64,000 nt of DNA, taken from contig NZ_PVNP01000220.1 in the NCBI RefSeq assembly GCF_002993365.1, positions 17,288 through 81,287 on the forward strand, read 5' to 3'. The DNA comes from Marisediminitalea alba (GTDB lineage: Bacteria > Pseudomonadota > Gammaproteobacteria > Enterobacterales > Alteromonadaceae). Positions 8,404 through 16,868 of this stretch are shown in pieces. A model generated the notes under the pieces. The model saw nothing but the letters and a program-made list of their open reading frames with translations, was not told where the DNA came from and ran no database searches. Numbering within the stretch: position 1 is the stretch's first letter; every line of letters starts with the position of its first letter. A program made the translations under genes and the position numbers.

Positions 8404-8413
8404 TTACTACCAA
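8404..8413 (+). promoter_or_regulatory. TTACTACCAA element upstream of the small gene at 8513
   Basis: Exact copy of the 10-mer found upstream of pedH (2067-2076). It lies 99 bases upstream of the next start codon, in non-coding DNA, which is consistent with an activator site. Confidence 0.4.
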
Positions 8414-8512
8414 CTTCCCACCTGTGACGTGGTCTTTTATTGCAAGTGCTTTAAAAAACACTGAAGATTAAGTATTGTTTTGGCCTCGCCCGCTAGCTTT
8501 GCAAAGGTTGAT

Positions 8513-8821
8513 ATGGATATCGAAGTCACCAGACCAAAACAATTCACTGATTTTACCCGCAGTTATCGGTTGCTTGCCGATGGCAAAGAAGTGGCGTTAA
8601 TCGAACGCGGTACCATACATAGGGTTACTCTGCCGGCCGACAGTAAAATACTCACGGCCTGCATTGACTGGTGTTACAGCCCGGAATTTGCCGTGAGTGA
8701 TATTCAGGATAGCCGCATCATAGTCAAAAACGCATTCGCCTCTAACCCACTTAAAGCGCTTTTACTTCCGCTTTATTACGTGACGTTTGGTAAACATAAG
8801 TATCTTAAAATAGAATCTTAA
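8513..8821 (+). CDS. Small protein of unknown function in the ped island
   Basis: 102 aa from ATG 8513, which follows AAAGG at good spacing; an alternative TTG start at 8480 would add 11 residues. I do not recognise the family. The sequence begins MDIEVTRPKQ and has a soluble N-terminal part rich in beta-like segments, Cys residues in ACIDWCYS near the middle, and a hydrophobic stretch near the C-terminus (LKALLLPLYYVTFG) followed by a basic tail. Only one membrane-seeking segment is evident. A copy of the TTACTACCAA element lies upstream, suggesting that it belongs to the same regulon. It stands just before the integron-type cassette. Confidence 0.6.
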   Translation: MDIEVTRPKQFTDFTRSYRLLADGKEVALIERGTIHRVTLPADSKILTACIDWCYSPEFAVSDIQDSRIIVKNAFASNPLKALLLPLYYVTFGKHKYLKIES

Positions 8822-8993
8822 TGCCTACGCTTATGGACTGTCGTTTTGTAGGACAAGGAGAAATCAATGCAAGACCATCAGCAAGTTCAGTTGAAGCTCG
8901 TGTTCCTATGACGTATTAGTTTTTCCAGAATTAGACGTCACTTCAAGTAAAGCCCCATAATAAGAGGTTAGCCGTTGTAGAGTTTATTATGTT

Positions 8994-9019
8994 CAAAGTG
9001 ATAGAATAGTATCACTTTG
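8994..9019. promoter_or_regulatory. Palindromic operator of the toxin-antitoxin operon
   Basis: CAAAGTGATA (8994-9003) and TATCACTTTG (9010-9019) form a perfect 10-bp inverted repeat with a 6-base spacer, 22 bases before the antitoxin start. Type II antitoxins of the Phd/YefM type usually bind such a site and repress their own operon. Confidence 0.7.
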
Positions 9020-9041
9020 GTATTCCTTTGGTGCGGCTCTC

Positions 9042-9299
9042 ATGAAAGTAGAACTAGTTACATCACTTAAACGCCAGGCAACTAAGATCCTTGCCGATCT
9101 TCATGACACTAAAGAACCAGTGCTAATTACCGAGCATGGTAAGCCATCCGCGTATCTGGTTGATGTCGATGATTATGAGTTTATGCAAAATCGATTGGTT
9201 ATCCTTGAGGGGATCGCGCGAGGTGAACGCGCACTAGCTGACGGTAAAGCGGTAAGTCATGATGAAGCCAAAGACAAAATGTCAAAATGGCTGAAATAA
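9042..9299 (+). CDS. Type II antitoxin, Phd/YefM family
   Basis: 85-aa antitoxin that should neutralise the toxin encoded next to it and repress the operon through the palindrome just upstream. The N-terminal part (VTSLKRQATKILADLHD, then PVLITEHGKPSAYLVDVDDYE) is the characteristic Phd/YefM DNA-binding fold; the acidic and basic C-terminal tail (about 55-85) is the usual toxin-binding part. Its last 13 bases overlap the toxin gene, which favours coupled translation with antitoxin first. The pair is the only cargo of the integron-type cassette. Confidence 0.92.
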   Translation: MKVELVTSLKRQATKILADLHDTKEPVLITEHGKPSAYLVDVDDYEFMQNRLVILEGIARGERALADGKAVSHDEAKDKMSKWLK

Positions 9300-9589
9300 T
9301 CTGGACTGAGTCCGCGTTATCTGACCTTAATGATATCGCTGAATATATCGCACTAGAAAATATTGTTGCGGCAAGGCAGTTAGTACAAACGATCTTCTCC
9401 AAAGTCGAACGCTTACAAACTTTCCCTGAATCAGGTCGTATTCCACCCGAACTAGAACATTTAATTTATCGTGAAGTTGTCGTGAATCCATGTCGTGTTT
9501 TCTATAAGCAAGATGGTGACAGCGTGTTTATTTTGTTTGTTATGCGCGGGGAGAGAGATTTACGTAAGTTCCTGTTGAATAAACAGTAA
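9287..9589 (+). CDS. Type II toxin, RelE/ParE superfamily
   Basis: 100-aa toxin starting MAEIIWTESALSDLNDIAEYI, a typical ParE/RelE N-terminal helical hairpin, with the conserved late segments RIPPELEHLIYREVVVNPCRVFYK and VFILFVMRGERDL seen as parts of the family fold. ParE-type members poison DNA gyrase and RelE-type members cut mRNA on the ribosome; the sequence looks closer to ParE, but the distinction cannot be settled by eye. Its start lies inside the antitoxin gene. The stop codon is 14 bases before the attC-like site. Confidence 0.9.
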   Translation: MAEIIWTESALSDLNDIAEYIALENIVAARQLVQTIFSKVERLQTFPESGRIPPELEHLIYREVVVNPCRVFYKQDGDSVFILFVMRGERDLRKFLLNKQ

Positions 9590-9603
9590 CCTTTTGGAGT
9601 GAG

Positions 9604-9725
9604 GGCTAACAATCTGTTTAAGAGTAATTCGCAACGCGTGGCATTTTCACCATAGGCTGTGGTGTTTCAGGTAGTATGCGGTGGCGTTGGTATTGCGCTG
9701 CTCACACCCTCACAGGGAGATACGC
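9604..9725 (+). other. attC recombination site, VCR-like, about 122 bp
   Basis: The site begins GGCTAACAA and contains AACGCGTGGCATTTTC, a stretch closely resembling the left part of Vibrio-type VCR attC sites. The right part TGCGCTGCTCACACCC...CAGGGAGATA resembles the VCR end. Length (about 122 bases) also fits VCRs. The final triplet is GAT rather than GTT, see the cassette entry. The 184 bases after it, up to the next gene, contain nothing I can identify. Confidence 0.7.
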
Positions 9726-9909
9726 TTATTTGACCTTCGGCTCAGTTAGGAAAGTTGTGATTACGTCTAGTCCTATGCGTTCGGTGGTAGTGCCCATGAA
9801 CGGCAGACGTTGCCGGTATCGCGCATGACGATTTTAGTCGCGCAGAGGGCCCCCACTGGTTATGCTAAGCAAGCGATGATCATCAACACTTTGGAATTAG
9901 GATTAGCCA

Positions 9910-10317
9910 ATGGCCACGGATTATTTATCACTGGAATGGCAGACGCTGCAAAACCAATTCGATAGCTATGAGAAATACAGTCTGCTCATTAAGCTGGTCG
10001 CTATTTTTACTACGTCTTTTGCCTTAGGGTTTGAATTTAACCTCTTTGTGCCGGTGTTAATGGTTGGGGTATTCTGGTTGCAGGACGGTATCTGGAAAAC
10101 CTTTCAGGGGCGTTTTGAAAGCCGCTTGCTAATTGTTGAGGCGGCTTTAGCTGCCAATCACAATGAAACCGGCTGCCAGTTTAATCAGCAATATCAGCAA
10201 ACCGCTAACAGCGGTGTGGGTCTGATTAAAGAGTACTTAAAACAGTGTCTCAGACCCACAGTAATGTATCCCTATGTTGTTTTGCTTGGTCTAACTCTGT
10301 CTAGTTTATGGTGGTAG
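9910..10317 (+). CDS. Small membrane protein of unknown function
   Basis: 135 aa, start supported by a TTAGGATT box. Two or three membrane segments are visible: about residues 25-60 (LLIKLVAIFTTSFALGFEF and LFVPVLMVGVFWLQ) and a C-terminal one (MYPYVVLLGLTLSSLWW). A soluble loop of about 60 residues lies between them. Proteins of this sort are common beside Alteromonadales genes but I cannot name a family. The stop codon is 13 bases from the convergent end of the kinase gene at 10331. No functional link to the ped genes can be shown. Confidence 0.7.
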   Translation: MATDYLSLEWQTLQNQFDSYEKYSLLIKLVAIFTTSFALGFEFNLFVPVLMVGVFWLQDGIWKTFQGRFESRLLIVEAALAANHNETGCQFNQQYQQTANSGVGLIKEYLKQCLRPTVMYPYVVLLGLTLSSLWW

Positions 10318-10330
10318 TAAGTACCAACAA

Positions 10331-13033
10331 CTAGGCTTTTGCATTGGACAACAGGTTAGATAACGCCAGCTTCATCTTATGAGGCTTCACGGGCTTGTTT
10401 AACAGCGAATAGCCCTTTTCCCTGACCATCTGGCGCAGCTCGTTGGTGTAGTTTGCCGTGATCATAATTACTGGTGGGTGCGGATCTAAATGCTGGTGAG
10501 TAATTTCCAACGCGTCAAAGCCGGTATCGCCATCGTCGAGGTGATAATCTGCGATGATCAGCTGTGGGTCCAGCTCGGTTAAGAACTCCGGTTCTTGCAA
10601 TTCTTCCAGGGTTTGTACCGAGGTAATGTTGCAATTCCAGCTGCCCAGCACCGTTTCCATGCCTTTACAAATTTCATCGTCGTTATCGATAAGTAAAATT
10701 CGCGCCCCTTCGAGTTGATCGTTGAAGCGGTCGATTAACGGTGCTGGAGTCGGTTTAACCCGCTGGGCAAGCTTATCTGCATAGGGCAGGGTGATGCTGA
10801 AGCAGGAGCCTTTGCCCTCTACTGAACGAACATTAATGGTATGGTTCATCACACTGGCGAGCCGTTCTACAATGGACAGGCCTAAACCGAGGCCTTTATC
10901 ATGACGGCGTTTCTTGGCATCAAGTCGATTAAACTCGTGGAAGATTTCACTCAGTTTGTCCTGCGGGATACCAATACCGGTATCAAAAATCTGAATTTGT
11001 AAGCCTGCCTTGCGCCGCCTTACCCCTATCAGAATACTGCCTTCGTTGGTGTAGCGAATTGCGTTGCTGAGCAGGTTGCGCAGGATCCGCGCCAGCAGAT
11101 AAGTATCTGAATGAACAAGGGTTTGAGTGGTCTTTACTCTCAGCCTGAGGCCTTTACCCTCTGCCTGAGGGGTAAACTCATTCACCATATTGGTAATTAA
11201 GTCGTCGATTTCAAAATCATCCAGAACCGGTTCAATCAATCCGGCCTCAAGCTTTGAAATATCTACCAGCGCACTGATTAGCGACTCGAGGTTTTCCAGT
11301 GAGTAGCTTAATGAACGAATAAGTTTCTGTGCTTCTTCGCCAAGTATCAGATCGTTTAAGGCATCGGCAAATAAACGGGCTGAGTTCATGGGTTGCAGCA
11401 AGTCGTGACTGGTGGCGGCGAGGAATTTCGATTTCGACTCATTGGCCTGGTCGGCTTCCCGTTTTGCCTCCAGCAGCTTAATTTCGGCCAGTTGTCGTTC
11501 TTCAATTTCGTTGCGTAACTGCAGGTTAATTTCAGAAATCTTTTTGGTGCGCTGGTTTACCCGCTGCTCCATGTAATCATAGGCATGCTTAAGGGCCCGG
11601 GCGGTGCGTCGCTGCTCGGTAACATCCTGCTCCAGAGCAAAAAAACCAATGACGTTGCGCTGCTCGTCAAAATGGGGGATGTAGGTTTTGTTTGAGATCC
11701 GCACGTTATCCGGATCACGGCTGTGTTCGAGCTCAAAGTTAACCGCCTGGCCGAGCATGGCACGGGCAATATGGATGGTGAGGGTCTGATACTCTTTATG
11801 GCCAAGCACGTCACTGAGGTGATGATTAATAATTTCGTCCCGTGAGCGGTTAAACCACTTTTCAAACTCGCGGTTAACGAATTCGTAGCACAGATCTTTG
11901 TTAACATAGGAAATCAGTGCTGGCATGGCATCGGTGATCAGGCGGATACGCTGTTCACTTTCGCGCAGGGCAATCTGATTGCGACTGCGTTCGGTAATAT
12001 CGGCAAAGGTGATTAGTATGCCGCCGCCGGGGATCAGGTTGCGCCGCACCAGTAATACCAGGTTTTCATCGAGCATCATCTCGACTTCCAGGAAGTCCTT
12101 ATCCGGTGCCACATCAAAGGAAATGGCGTCAAACAGGGCTTTGGCAAACACGTTTTGTTGCATGAGTTCGGCAAATACATCGCCGCGTTGAACACCGCTG
12201 TCCGACAAGCCTAACAGCTCGAAAAAGCGCTGATTCCAGGTTTCGATTTGCCTGTCAGCGTTAATCAGTACAACGCCCTGGCTCATGTTTTCCAGGGTGG
12301 CTTTGAGTAGCTCTGCCTGCTCAGCCATGGCGGTCTCGTAGCGGACCTCTTCGGCTAATTTTATATTGGTGATATCGGTATACACCACCACCAGGCAGTT
12401 ATCGTTAGTTTTACGCTCCTGCATCTGGATCCAGGTGCCATCGCGCAATTTAAAGATAGTCTGGGCAATCGGATCGGGATAAACGCCCACTTTTTTCTGC
12501 GCTTTGGCTTTGTGATCAACCAGTACCAGCGAGGCGGCGGTGATTTCCTGAAAAGAGGTTTTGCCCAATTCGTAGGTAATATTGTGCTGTTGCCAGAATT
12601 CGGCGCAGCGGCTGTTTACCATTACCATTTTGCGGTCTGCATCGAACAGGGCGAAGGCATCGGAAATACTCTCAATAGCGTCACGCAGACGCTGACGATC
12701 CTGTTCGGCCTGAATCTGGCTTTTCTCTGTTTCCCGGCGGGCCAGTTCGAGCTGTTGGTTGGACTCTTCCAGACGATGCAGGGTTTGCTGCAGGCGGTAG
12801 GTGCGCTCTTTTACCTTATCGGCGAGCATGGCTGCGTCTTCAAAAGACTGATAGGCATCACTGTGATTGCCCCACCCCATTTCTACCCGACGCATCAGCA
12901 CGCGGTTTATTTTCTGCAGCTTCTCGTTTTCGTAGCGCAGCCGTTCGAGCTCATCTTCGCCGGCTATTTCCGGCGACTCAACGGCTACTTCAGGCGTCAG
13001 TGGACTTGAGGTCGGTTTCAATGGGCGCTCCAA
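10331..13033 (-). CDS. nahK: Hybrid sensor histidine kinase, NahK/ErcS'-like
   Basis: 900-aa cytoplasmic hybrid kinase without membrane segments. Order: N-terminal coiled coil (about 25-115), three PAS-like domains (about 115-225, 240-350, 360-475), a second coiled coil, HisKA with phospho-His 543 (FLAATSHDLLQPMN), catalytic ATPase domain with N-box N657 and G-box DTGIG near 684, and a C-terminal receiver with Asp 829 (LIIADYHLDD). This architecture matches P. aeruginosa NahK/ErcS', which lies near the exa ethanol-oxidation genes and controls biofilm, denitrification and ethanol-oxidation circuits. The start overlaps the end of nosP by 44 bases, so the two are co-translated. It may feed the response regulator at 7668, but phosphotransfer specificity cannot be read from sequence. 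Confidence 0.9.
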   Translation of the reverse strand: MERPLKPTSSPLTPEVAVESPEIAGEDELERLRYENEKLQKINRVLMRRVEMGWGNHSDAYQSFEDAAMLADKVKERTYRLQQTLHRLEESNQQLELARRETEKSQIQAEQDRQRLRDAIESISDAFALFDADRKMVMVNSRCAEFWQQHNITYELGKTSFQEITAASLVLVDHKAKAQKKVGVYPDPIAQTIFKLRDGTWIQMQERKTNDNCLVVVYTDITNIKLAEEVRYETAMAEQAELLKATLENMSQGVVLINADRQIETWNQRFFELLGLSDSGVQRGDVFAELMQQNVFAKALFDAISFDVAPDKDFLEVEMMLDENLVLLVRRNLIPGGGILITFADITERSRNQIALRESEQRIRLITDAMPALISYVNKDLCYEFVNREFEKWFNRSRDEIINHHLSDVLGHKEYQTLTIHIARAMLGQAVNFELEHSRDPDNVRISNKTYIPHFDEQRNVIGFFALEQDVTEQRRTARALKHAYDYMEQRVNQRTKKISEINLQLRNEIEERQLAEIKLLEAKREADQANESKSKFLAATSHDLLQPMNSARLFADALNDLILGEEAQKLIRSLSYSLENLESLISALVDISKLEAGLIEPVLDDFEIDDLITNMVNEFTPQAEGKGLRLRVKTTQTLVHSDTYLLARILRNLLSNAIRYTNEGSILIGVRRRKAGLQIQIFDTGIGIPQDKLSEIFHEFNRLDAKKRRHDKGLGLGLSIVERLASVMNHTINVRSVEGKGSCFSITLPYADKLAQRVKPTPAPLIDRFNDQLEGARILLIDNDDEICKGMETVLGSWNCNITSVQTLEELQEPEFLTELDPQLIIADYHLDDGDTGFDALEITHQHLDPHPPVIMITANYTNELRQMVREKGYSLLNKPVKPHKMKLALSNLLSNAKA

Positions 13034-14198
13034 TCGCTACGCCAGTAAAAGTATGGTTCAAGTGTAACCCATTTATTTGCTCACCGTAGGTATTAAATCC
13101 GATCATATGATTGGCACGGTAAAGCTCTGACATGGCATCTTCCAACTGGTATTTATCGATTTCAGCGCGGCGGTGAGCACAGTCAAACCCAATGAGTAAA
13201 TCAATCTCGCCTACGTTGCGGCGAATATCATTAAGGATCATGGTGGAGTGAGCATGCAGCCCGCTCGACTTCATCTTGGTCAGCACAATCCCGGCGTCAA
13301 TGGCGCAGAAAAAAGTCAGGCTTAAATCATCGTTCACCTGCTGGATGCTGCGGATATACAGGTGGTCGCCAATTTGCACTGCCAGAGGGTGCATGGCGAA
13401 AACTTCTGAGGTTAGTTCCTCGAGCTTTAAGCCGTTTATGCGGCAATACTCCAGCGCAGCCGGTTCGGCATTAAACTCTTCCACCACCCGTTGTCCCGGT
13501 GCGGTTTGGGTAACCACCAGCTTGTCGTTTTCGGGCGCTAAATGATGGTGGCTGAATACATCAAAATAACAGTTGGTATTAATCAGCATAAAAACTGCTG
13601 CGCTACTGTAAAAGCGACCGTTGCAATAAATCTGGGTATCGACAAAGTGCTGATCATCCCCGGCTGATCCGCCTACCAGCGGAATATCCTGCATACTCAT
13701 ATTGAGTACATCGATAACCAGCTCTTCCCGAATAGATAAGCCATCCAGTAAGGTCATGCCGAAAGAATGTTGTTCTACCGGTCCGGGGGATACGGCTTTG
13801 CTGCGCAGCTTGTCGAGCATGGAGTTAACCAGTTCATCGGCATCGTGCTCTGAAAAGGCCGCCAGATTTTCGATCAGCACGGTTTCTACGGCGAAGTGCT
13901 GTTTACTGAGGGCAAAGGCGCAGATGGAGTGCTTGCGGCAACCATCGGGCGTTATTTCGCCGGCAGAAGTACAGCCAATTACCGGGATGTCGCCAAAATA
14001 GCGGTTTAATTCTTTCGACAGTTGTTCCAGCGGATACCGGGTACAACAATAAAAAACGACACATGCTGCTTCACATGGCGCCAGTGCATTGTAGATGTCC
14101 CGTGCTGCAATGACAGGGTCAAGACTTTCCGATCCGGCTCTGGCCACAGAAGGTGAGTCGAAAACTTCAACGGTTTGACTAATTTGTTGCGACAGCAT
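12990..14198 (-). CDS. nosP: FIST-domain sensor protein, NosP-like
   Basis: 402 aa with FIST N-terminal (about 40-240) and FIST C-terminal (about 245-385) regions and no signal peptide or membrane segment. FIST proteins are intracellular sensors. The subgroup called NosP binds heme and nitric oxide and modulates the neighbouring kinase NahK in P. aeruginosa and other gammaproteobacteria. Here the gene overlaps the kinase gene by 44 bases, the same partnership. Several Cys and His residues are present, but I cannot assign the heme ligand with certainty. The 180 bases upstream (14199-14378) form the promoter region; no element stands out there. Confidence 0.85.
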   Translation of the reverse strand: MLSQQISQTVEVFDSPSVARAGSESLDPVIAARDIYNALAPCEAACVVFYCCTRYPLEQLSKELNRYFGDIPVIGCTSAGEITPDGCRKHSICAFALSKQHFAVETVLIENLAAFSEHDADELVNSMLDKLRSKAVSPGPVEQHSFGMTLLDGLSIREELVIDVLNMSMQDIPLVGGSAGDDQHFVDTQIYCNGRFYSSAAVFMLINTNCYFDVFSHHHLAPENDKLVVTQTAPGQRVVEEFNAEPAALEYCRINGLKLEELTSEVFAMHPLAVQIGDHLYIRSIQQVNDDLSLTFFCAIDAGIVLTKMKSSGLHAHSTMILNDIRRNVGEIDLLIGFDCAHRRAEIDKYQLEDAMSELYRANHMIGFNTYGEQINGLHLNHTFTGVAIGAPIETDLKSTDA

Positions 14199-14378
14199 GG
14201 ATACTCCCTAAACTCGGGTGACTGGTTGCATTACGCTGTGCCAAAGGGCTGAGATACCAATTCACCGCTGTCGATTCTATATAATTCACAATTGTTTAAC
14301 AAGATTAGCAAGAGTGATTTACGCACAAAACTCGGCCATTAGTAGCATAAATTGGGCCGTTGGTCATACAACTAACGA

Positions 14379-15119
14379 TCAGGCCGGATCAGCTAACGAC
14401 TGTTTAAAACGTTCGGCGAGGGCTAAAAGTTCATTTTCGAGAGGATTACGGGGGCGTTGTGAGGTTAAGCGGACATCTTCCAGCACCTGCATAGGATGAC
14501 TACTGAGTAGCAGGATACGGTCAGATAAGGTGAGTGCTTCAGTTATATCATGGGTCACATAAACTACGGTAGTCCGGCGTTTTTGCCACAGTTCACTGAG
14601 CAGTTGTCTGAGCGAGTCGGCGGCGGGAATGTCCAGCGACGAAAAAGGTTCATCCATTAGCAGAATATCCGGCTCACAGGCAAACGCCCGGGCCAGCGCT
14701 GCCCGTTTCAGCATACCGCCTGAAAGTTGGGCTGGATACTGATATTCGGCGCCGCTTAAACCCACCAGACTGAGCCAGTGTAAAGCGCTGGAGCGGCGCT
14801 GTGATGTGCTGCCGTCACATACCAACATCACGTTTTCGCAAATGCTCAGCCAGGGCATCAACCTGGGTTCCTGGAACATCAGCGACACCCTGGCCGTTTT
14901 GCCGTCTGGTTTGCTGAGGCGAATCTCACCCTCAAAGTCGTTGTCGAGGCCGGCAATCAGGTTGAGCAGTGTGCTTTTACCCGCCCCTGATGGACCGAGC
15001 AGGGTGACAAACTCCCCGTTGCTAAGAGTCAGGCCGAGGTTGCGAATAACGGCGGTGGCAATCCCCGCGTCGTTTACAAATGCCTTGTTGATAATATCTA
15101 CTGTGTAAGTCATCGCCAC
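14379..15119 (-). CDS. ABC importer ATP-binding protein (SsuB/TauB/NrtD type)
   Basis: 246-aa ATPase of the nitrate/sulfonate/taurine importer class. Walker A is GPSGAGKST (near residue 43), the signature is LSGGMLKRA and Walker B is ILLMDEPFSSLD, followed by the switch His in YVTHDITEA. The gene overlaps the permease gene by 10 bases. It is the last gene of a four-gene unit: DUF4242 protein, binding protein, permease, ATPase. Nothing in the ATPase reveals the substrate. Confidence 0.92.
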   Translation of the reverse strand: MAMTYTVDIINKAFVNDAGIATAVIRNLGLTLSNGEFVTLLGPSGAGKSTLLNLIAGLDNDFEGEIRLSKPDGKTARVSLMFQEPRLMPWLSICENVMLVCDGSTSQRRSSALHWLSLVGLSGAEYQYPAQLSGGMLKRAALARAFACEPDILLMDEPFSSLDIPAADSLRQLLSELWQKRRTTVVYVTHDITEALTLSDRILLLSSHPMQVLEDVRLTSQRPRNPLENELLALAERFKQSLADPA

Positions 15120-15853
15120 TTCAGTACCCGCCGTTCCCAGGGGCGTAAAACGCCGGCTTCCAGGGCAAAAATAATACAGGCAAAGGCCAGTGTATAAGCC
15201 AGTACACTGGTAATATCAAAATACTGAAAGAATAACGAAAGCTGAAAACCCACGCCATCACTACAGCCGAGAAGTTCTACCACCAGGACAATCTTCCAGA
15301 CCAGTGCCAGGCCCCCGCGAGCGGCGGCCAGGAAATAAGGATAAAGCTGGGGCAAGTACACTTTTACCATCGTTCTGGCTGCGGGAACCTGGTAGGCCCT
15401 GGCCACATCCAGCAAACGTTTATCAATGGCTCTGGCACCTTCGCGCATAGTGACGGCGATATTGGGGGTTTTATTCACTATTACGGCTATCAGTGCGGCC
15501 GTTTCATTTAAGCCAAACCAGATAAAACATAAAATGATGGTAACCAGTGCCGGTACATTCAGCGCCAGGGTGACCAGGCTGTCGAGCCATAAATCCAGAC
15601 GTTTAAAGTGCCCCATCAATAACCCCAGCAAACTGCCAAGCAGCATAGCGAATAAAAAGCTGATAGCTATACGCCGCAATGTAATGGCCAGGTGATGGGG
15701 TAACTCGCCACTGTTAATATGTTCAAGCAGGTTAGTGAGCACTGCCAATGGGGCTGGCAGCAGATCAGGCTTCAGAAGCATCACTGCGGCTTGCCAAAGC
15801 AGCATAAACACCACCATCGACAGCACACGAGTCAGGGCCGGATGATTATGCAT
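15110..15853 (-). CDS. ABC importer permease (SsuC/TauC type)
   Basis: 247-aa inner-membrane protein with about six hydrophobic segments and the BPD-type coupling region (VARAYQVPAARTMVKVYLPQ, about residues 145-165). It pairs with the overlapping ATPase gene and with the binding protein 6 bases upstream. These importers usually take up nitrate, sulfonates, taurine, pyrimidine precursors or similar small anions. The location between alcohol-oxidation genes suggests a supporting role there, but the substrate is unknown. Confidence 0.92.
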   Translation of the reverse strand: MHNHPALTRVLSMVVFMLLWQAAVMLLKPDLLPAPLAVLTNLLEHINSGELPHHLAITLRRIAISFLFAMLLGSLLGLLMGHFKRLDLWLDSLVTLALNVPALVTIILCFIWFGLNETAALIAVIVNKTPNIAVTMREGARAIDKRLLDVARAYQVPAARTMVKVYLPQLYPYFLAAARGGLALVWKIVLVVELLGCSDGVGFQLSLFFQYFDITSVLAYTLAFACIIFALEAGVLRPWERRVLKWR

Positions 15854-15859
15854 TGCTGT

Positions 15860-16855
15860 CTAATGCTCGCCTAAAGCCGGACTTTGCCAGAACAGACTCT
15901 GTGGCAGACTTTCCAGTGAACCGGTTACGCGGGTGGTCCCTTCGTTTTGCTTAAGCACCCTGAATAACTTTTGCAAATCGGTAGTGATATTTTCATCGAA
16001 GCGGGTTGGGATGCCTCTTCGGTAGTGTTCAATGAGTACAGGGCGGGCACCCTCTGAATACTTGTTGGTAAACGACGGAATTAGTTGCCACACGTTATCG
16101 TCGGTATCCATTAGCGCGCGGGTGTCGAAAGACATCGCAAAGAACTGATCGATCAGTGCTTTGTTGCGGCTTGCCCAGTCTTGCTTAAAGAGCCAGCCGA
16201 TAACTGGTACCTCGGCACCAATTTGCCAGCTGGCGAGTACTTCGTCCATGGTCAGCAGTGAGCGCTTGTTGTGAGTTTTCAGTTCTGCGGCGTAATGCCA
16301 GAAGTTAACTACAGCGTCGAGCTGGTCGCGCAGCATTAGCTGATTAAGCATAGGCGGAGCGGCAAATTTGATAGTCGCCTGTTGGTCCAGGTCGAAGTTA
16401 AAATGTTGCTTCGCATAGGCACTGTACAACAGCCAGTTTTTGTTGCCTTTACCGCCCGCAAAGCCGATGGTTTTACCTTGTAGATCACCCATGTCTGAAG
16501 CATTGGCTTTGGCATCAACAACCAGTTCGCCGGCAGCCGTGGAATAGGGATAAAAATGATACAGTCGCCCTTCATCGAACTGCCGTGCTGCCCATAACCA
16601 GTCGCCCACAATCATGTCTACGGCGCCGCCTTGCAAAGCAACCGAAAGGGCCTGGGGCGAGCCTAATGCCACCCGGGTTAATTTAAAACCGTATTGTTCA
16701 GGAAGTTGTTTGGCTTCTGCCAGGTCCAGCTCCCAGTTGAGGGTGCCATACTTCAGTACACCAACCCGGATTTCCGGAAGATCAGCAGCTCTTGCGCCCG
16801 ACGTCAGCGCGCTGCACCACAGGATGACACTACACAGTACAACTCTAATCATCAT
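15860..16855 (-). CDS. NMT1/SsuA-type periplasmic substrate-binding protein
   Basis: 331 aa with a signal peptide ending ARA (about residue 24), then a type II binding-protein fold. The core includes VGVLKYGTLNWELD, ALQGGAVDMIVGDW and a domain-2 GFAGGKGNKNWL segment typical of NMT1/SsuA relatives. The binding site has several aromatic residues (W, Y), which suits a small organic ligand, but no family-specific signature for taurine, sulfonate or nitrate is evident. It is co-oriented with the DUF4242 gene (13 bases) and the permease gene (6 bases). Similar transporters occur near quinoprotein dehydrogenase genes, where their cargo has not been established. Confidence 0.88.
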   Translation of the reverse strand: MMIRVVLCSVILWCSALTSGARAADLPEIRVGVLKYGTLNWELDLAEAKQLPEQYGFKLTRVALGSPQALSVALQGGAVDMIVGDWLWAARQFDEGRLYHFYPYSTAAGELVVDAKANASDMGDLQGKTIGFAGGKGNKNWLLYSAYAKQHFNFDLDQQATIKFAAPPMLNQLMLRDQLDAVVNFWHYAAELKTHNKRSLLTMDEVLASWQIGAEVPVIGWLFKQDWASRNKALIDQFFAMSFDTRALMDTDDNVWQLIPSFTNKYSEGARPVLIEHYRRGIPTRFDENITTDLQKLFRVLKQNEGTTRVTGSLESLPQSLFWQSPALGEH

Positions 16856-16868
16856 GTCTTTTTGGGAG

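Larger units (their letters stand above)
8968..9719 (+). mobile_element. Solitary integron-type gene cassette carrying a toxin-antitoxin pair
   Basis: The left junction is G^TTAGCC (8967-8973). The right part is a VCR-like attC starting GGCTAAC (9604-9610), exactly complementary to GTTAGCC, as expected because both come from the same attC in the circular cassette. The attC ends G^ATACGC (9719-9725) instead of GTTRRRY. This is what insertion of one cassette into a secondary GAT site would leave: the bases ATACGC would belong to the target. The cargo is one promoter/operator and two overlapping genes, all in the sense direction usual for cassettes. No integron integrase or neighbouring cassette is seen in the window. 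Toxin-antitoxin cassettes are common in large sedentary integrons. Confidence 0.7.

Noticed and set aside
14241..14260. Sequence GGGCTGAGATACC, like the CUGAGA part of a TPP riboswitch
   Set aside because: The second conserved half of the riboswitch is not seen downstream and no thiamine gene follows on that strand.
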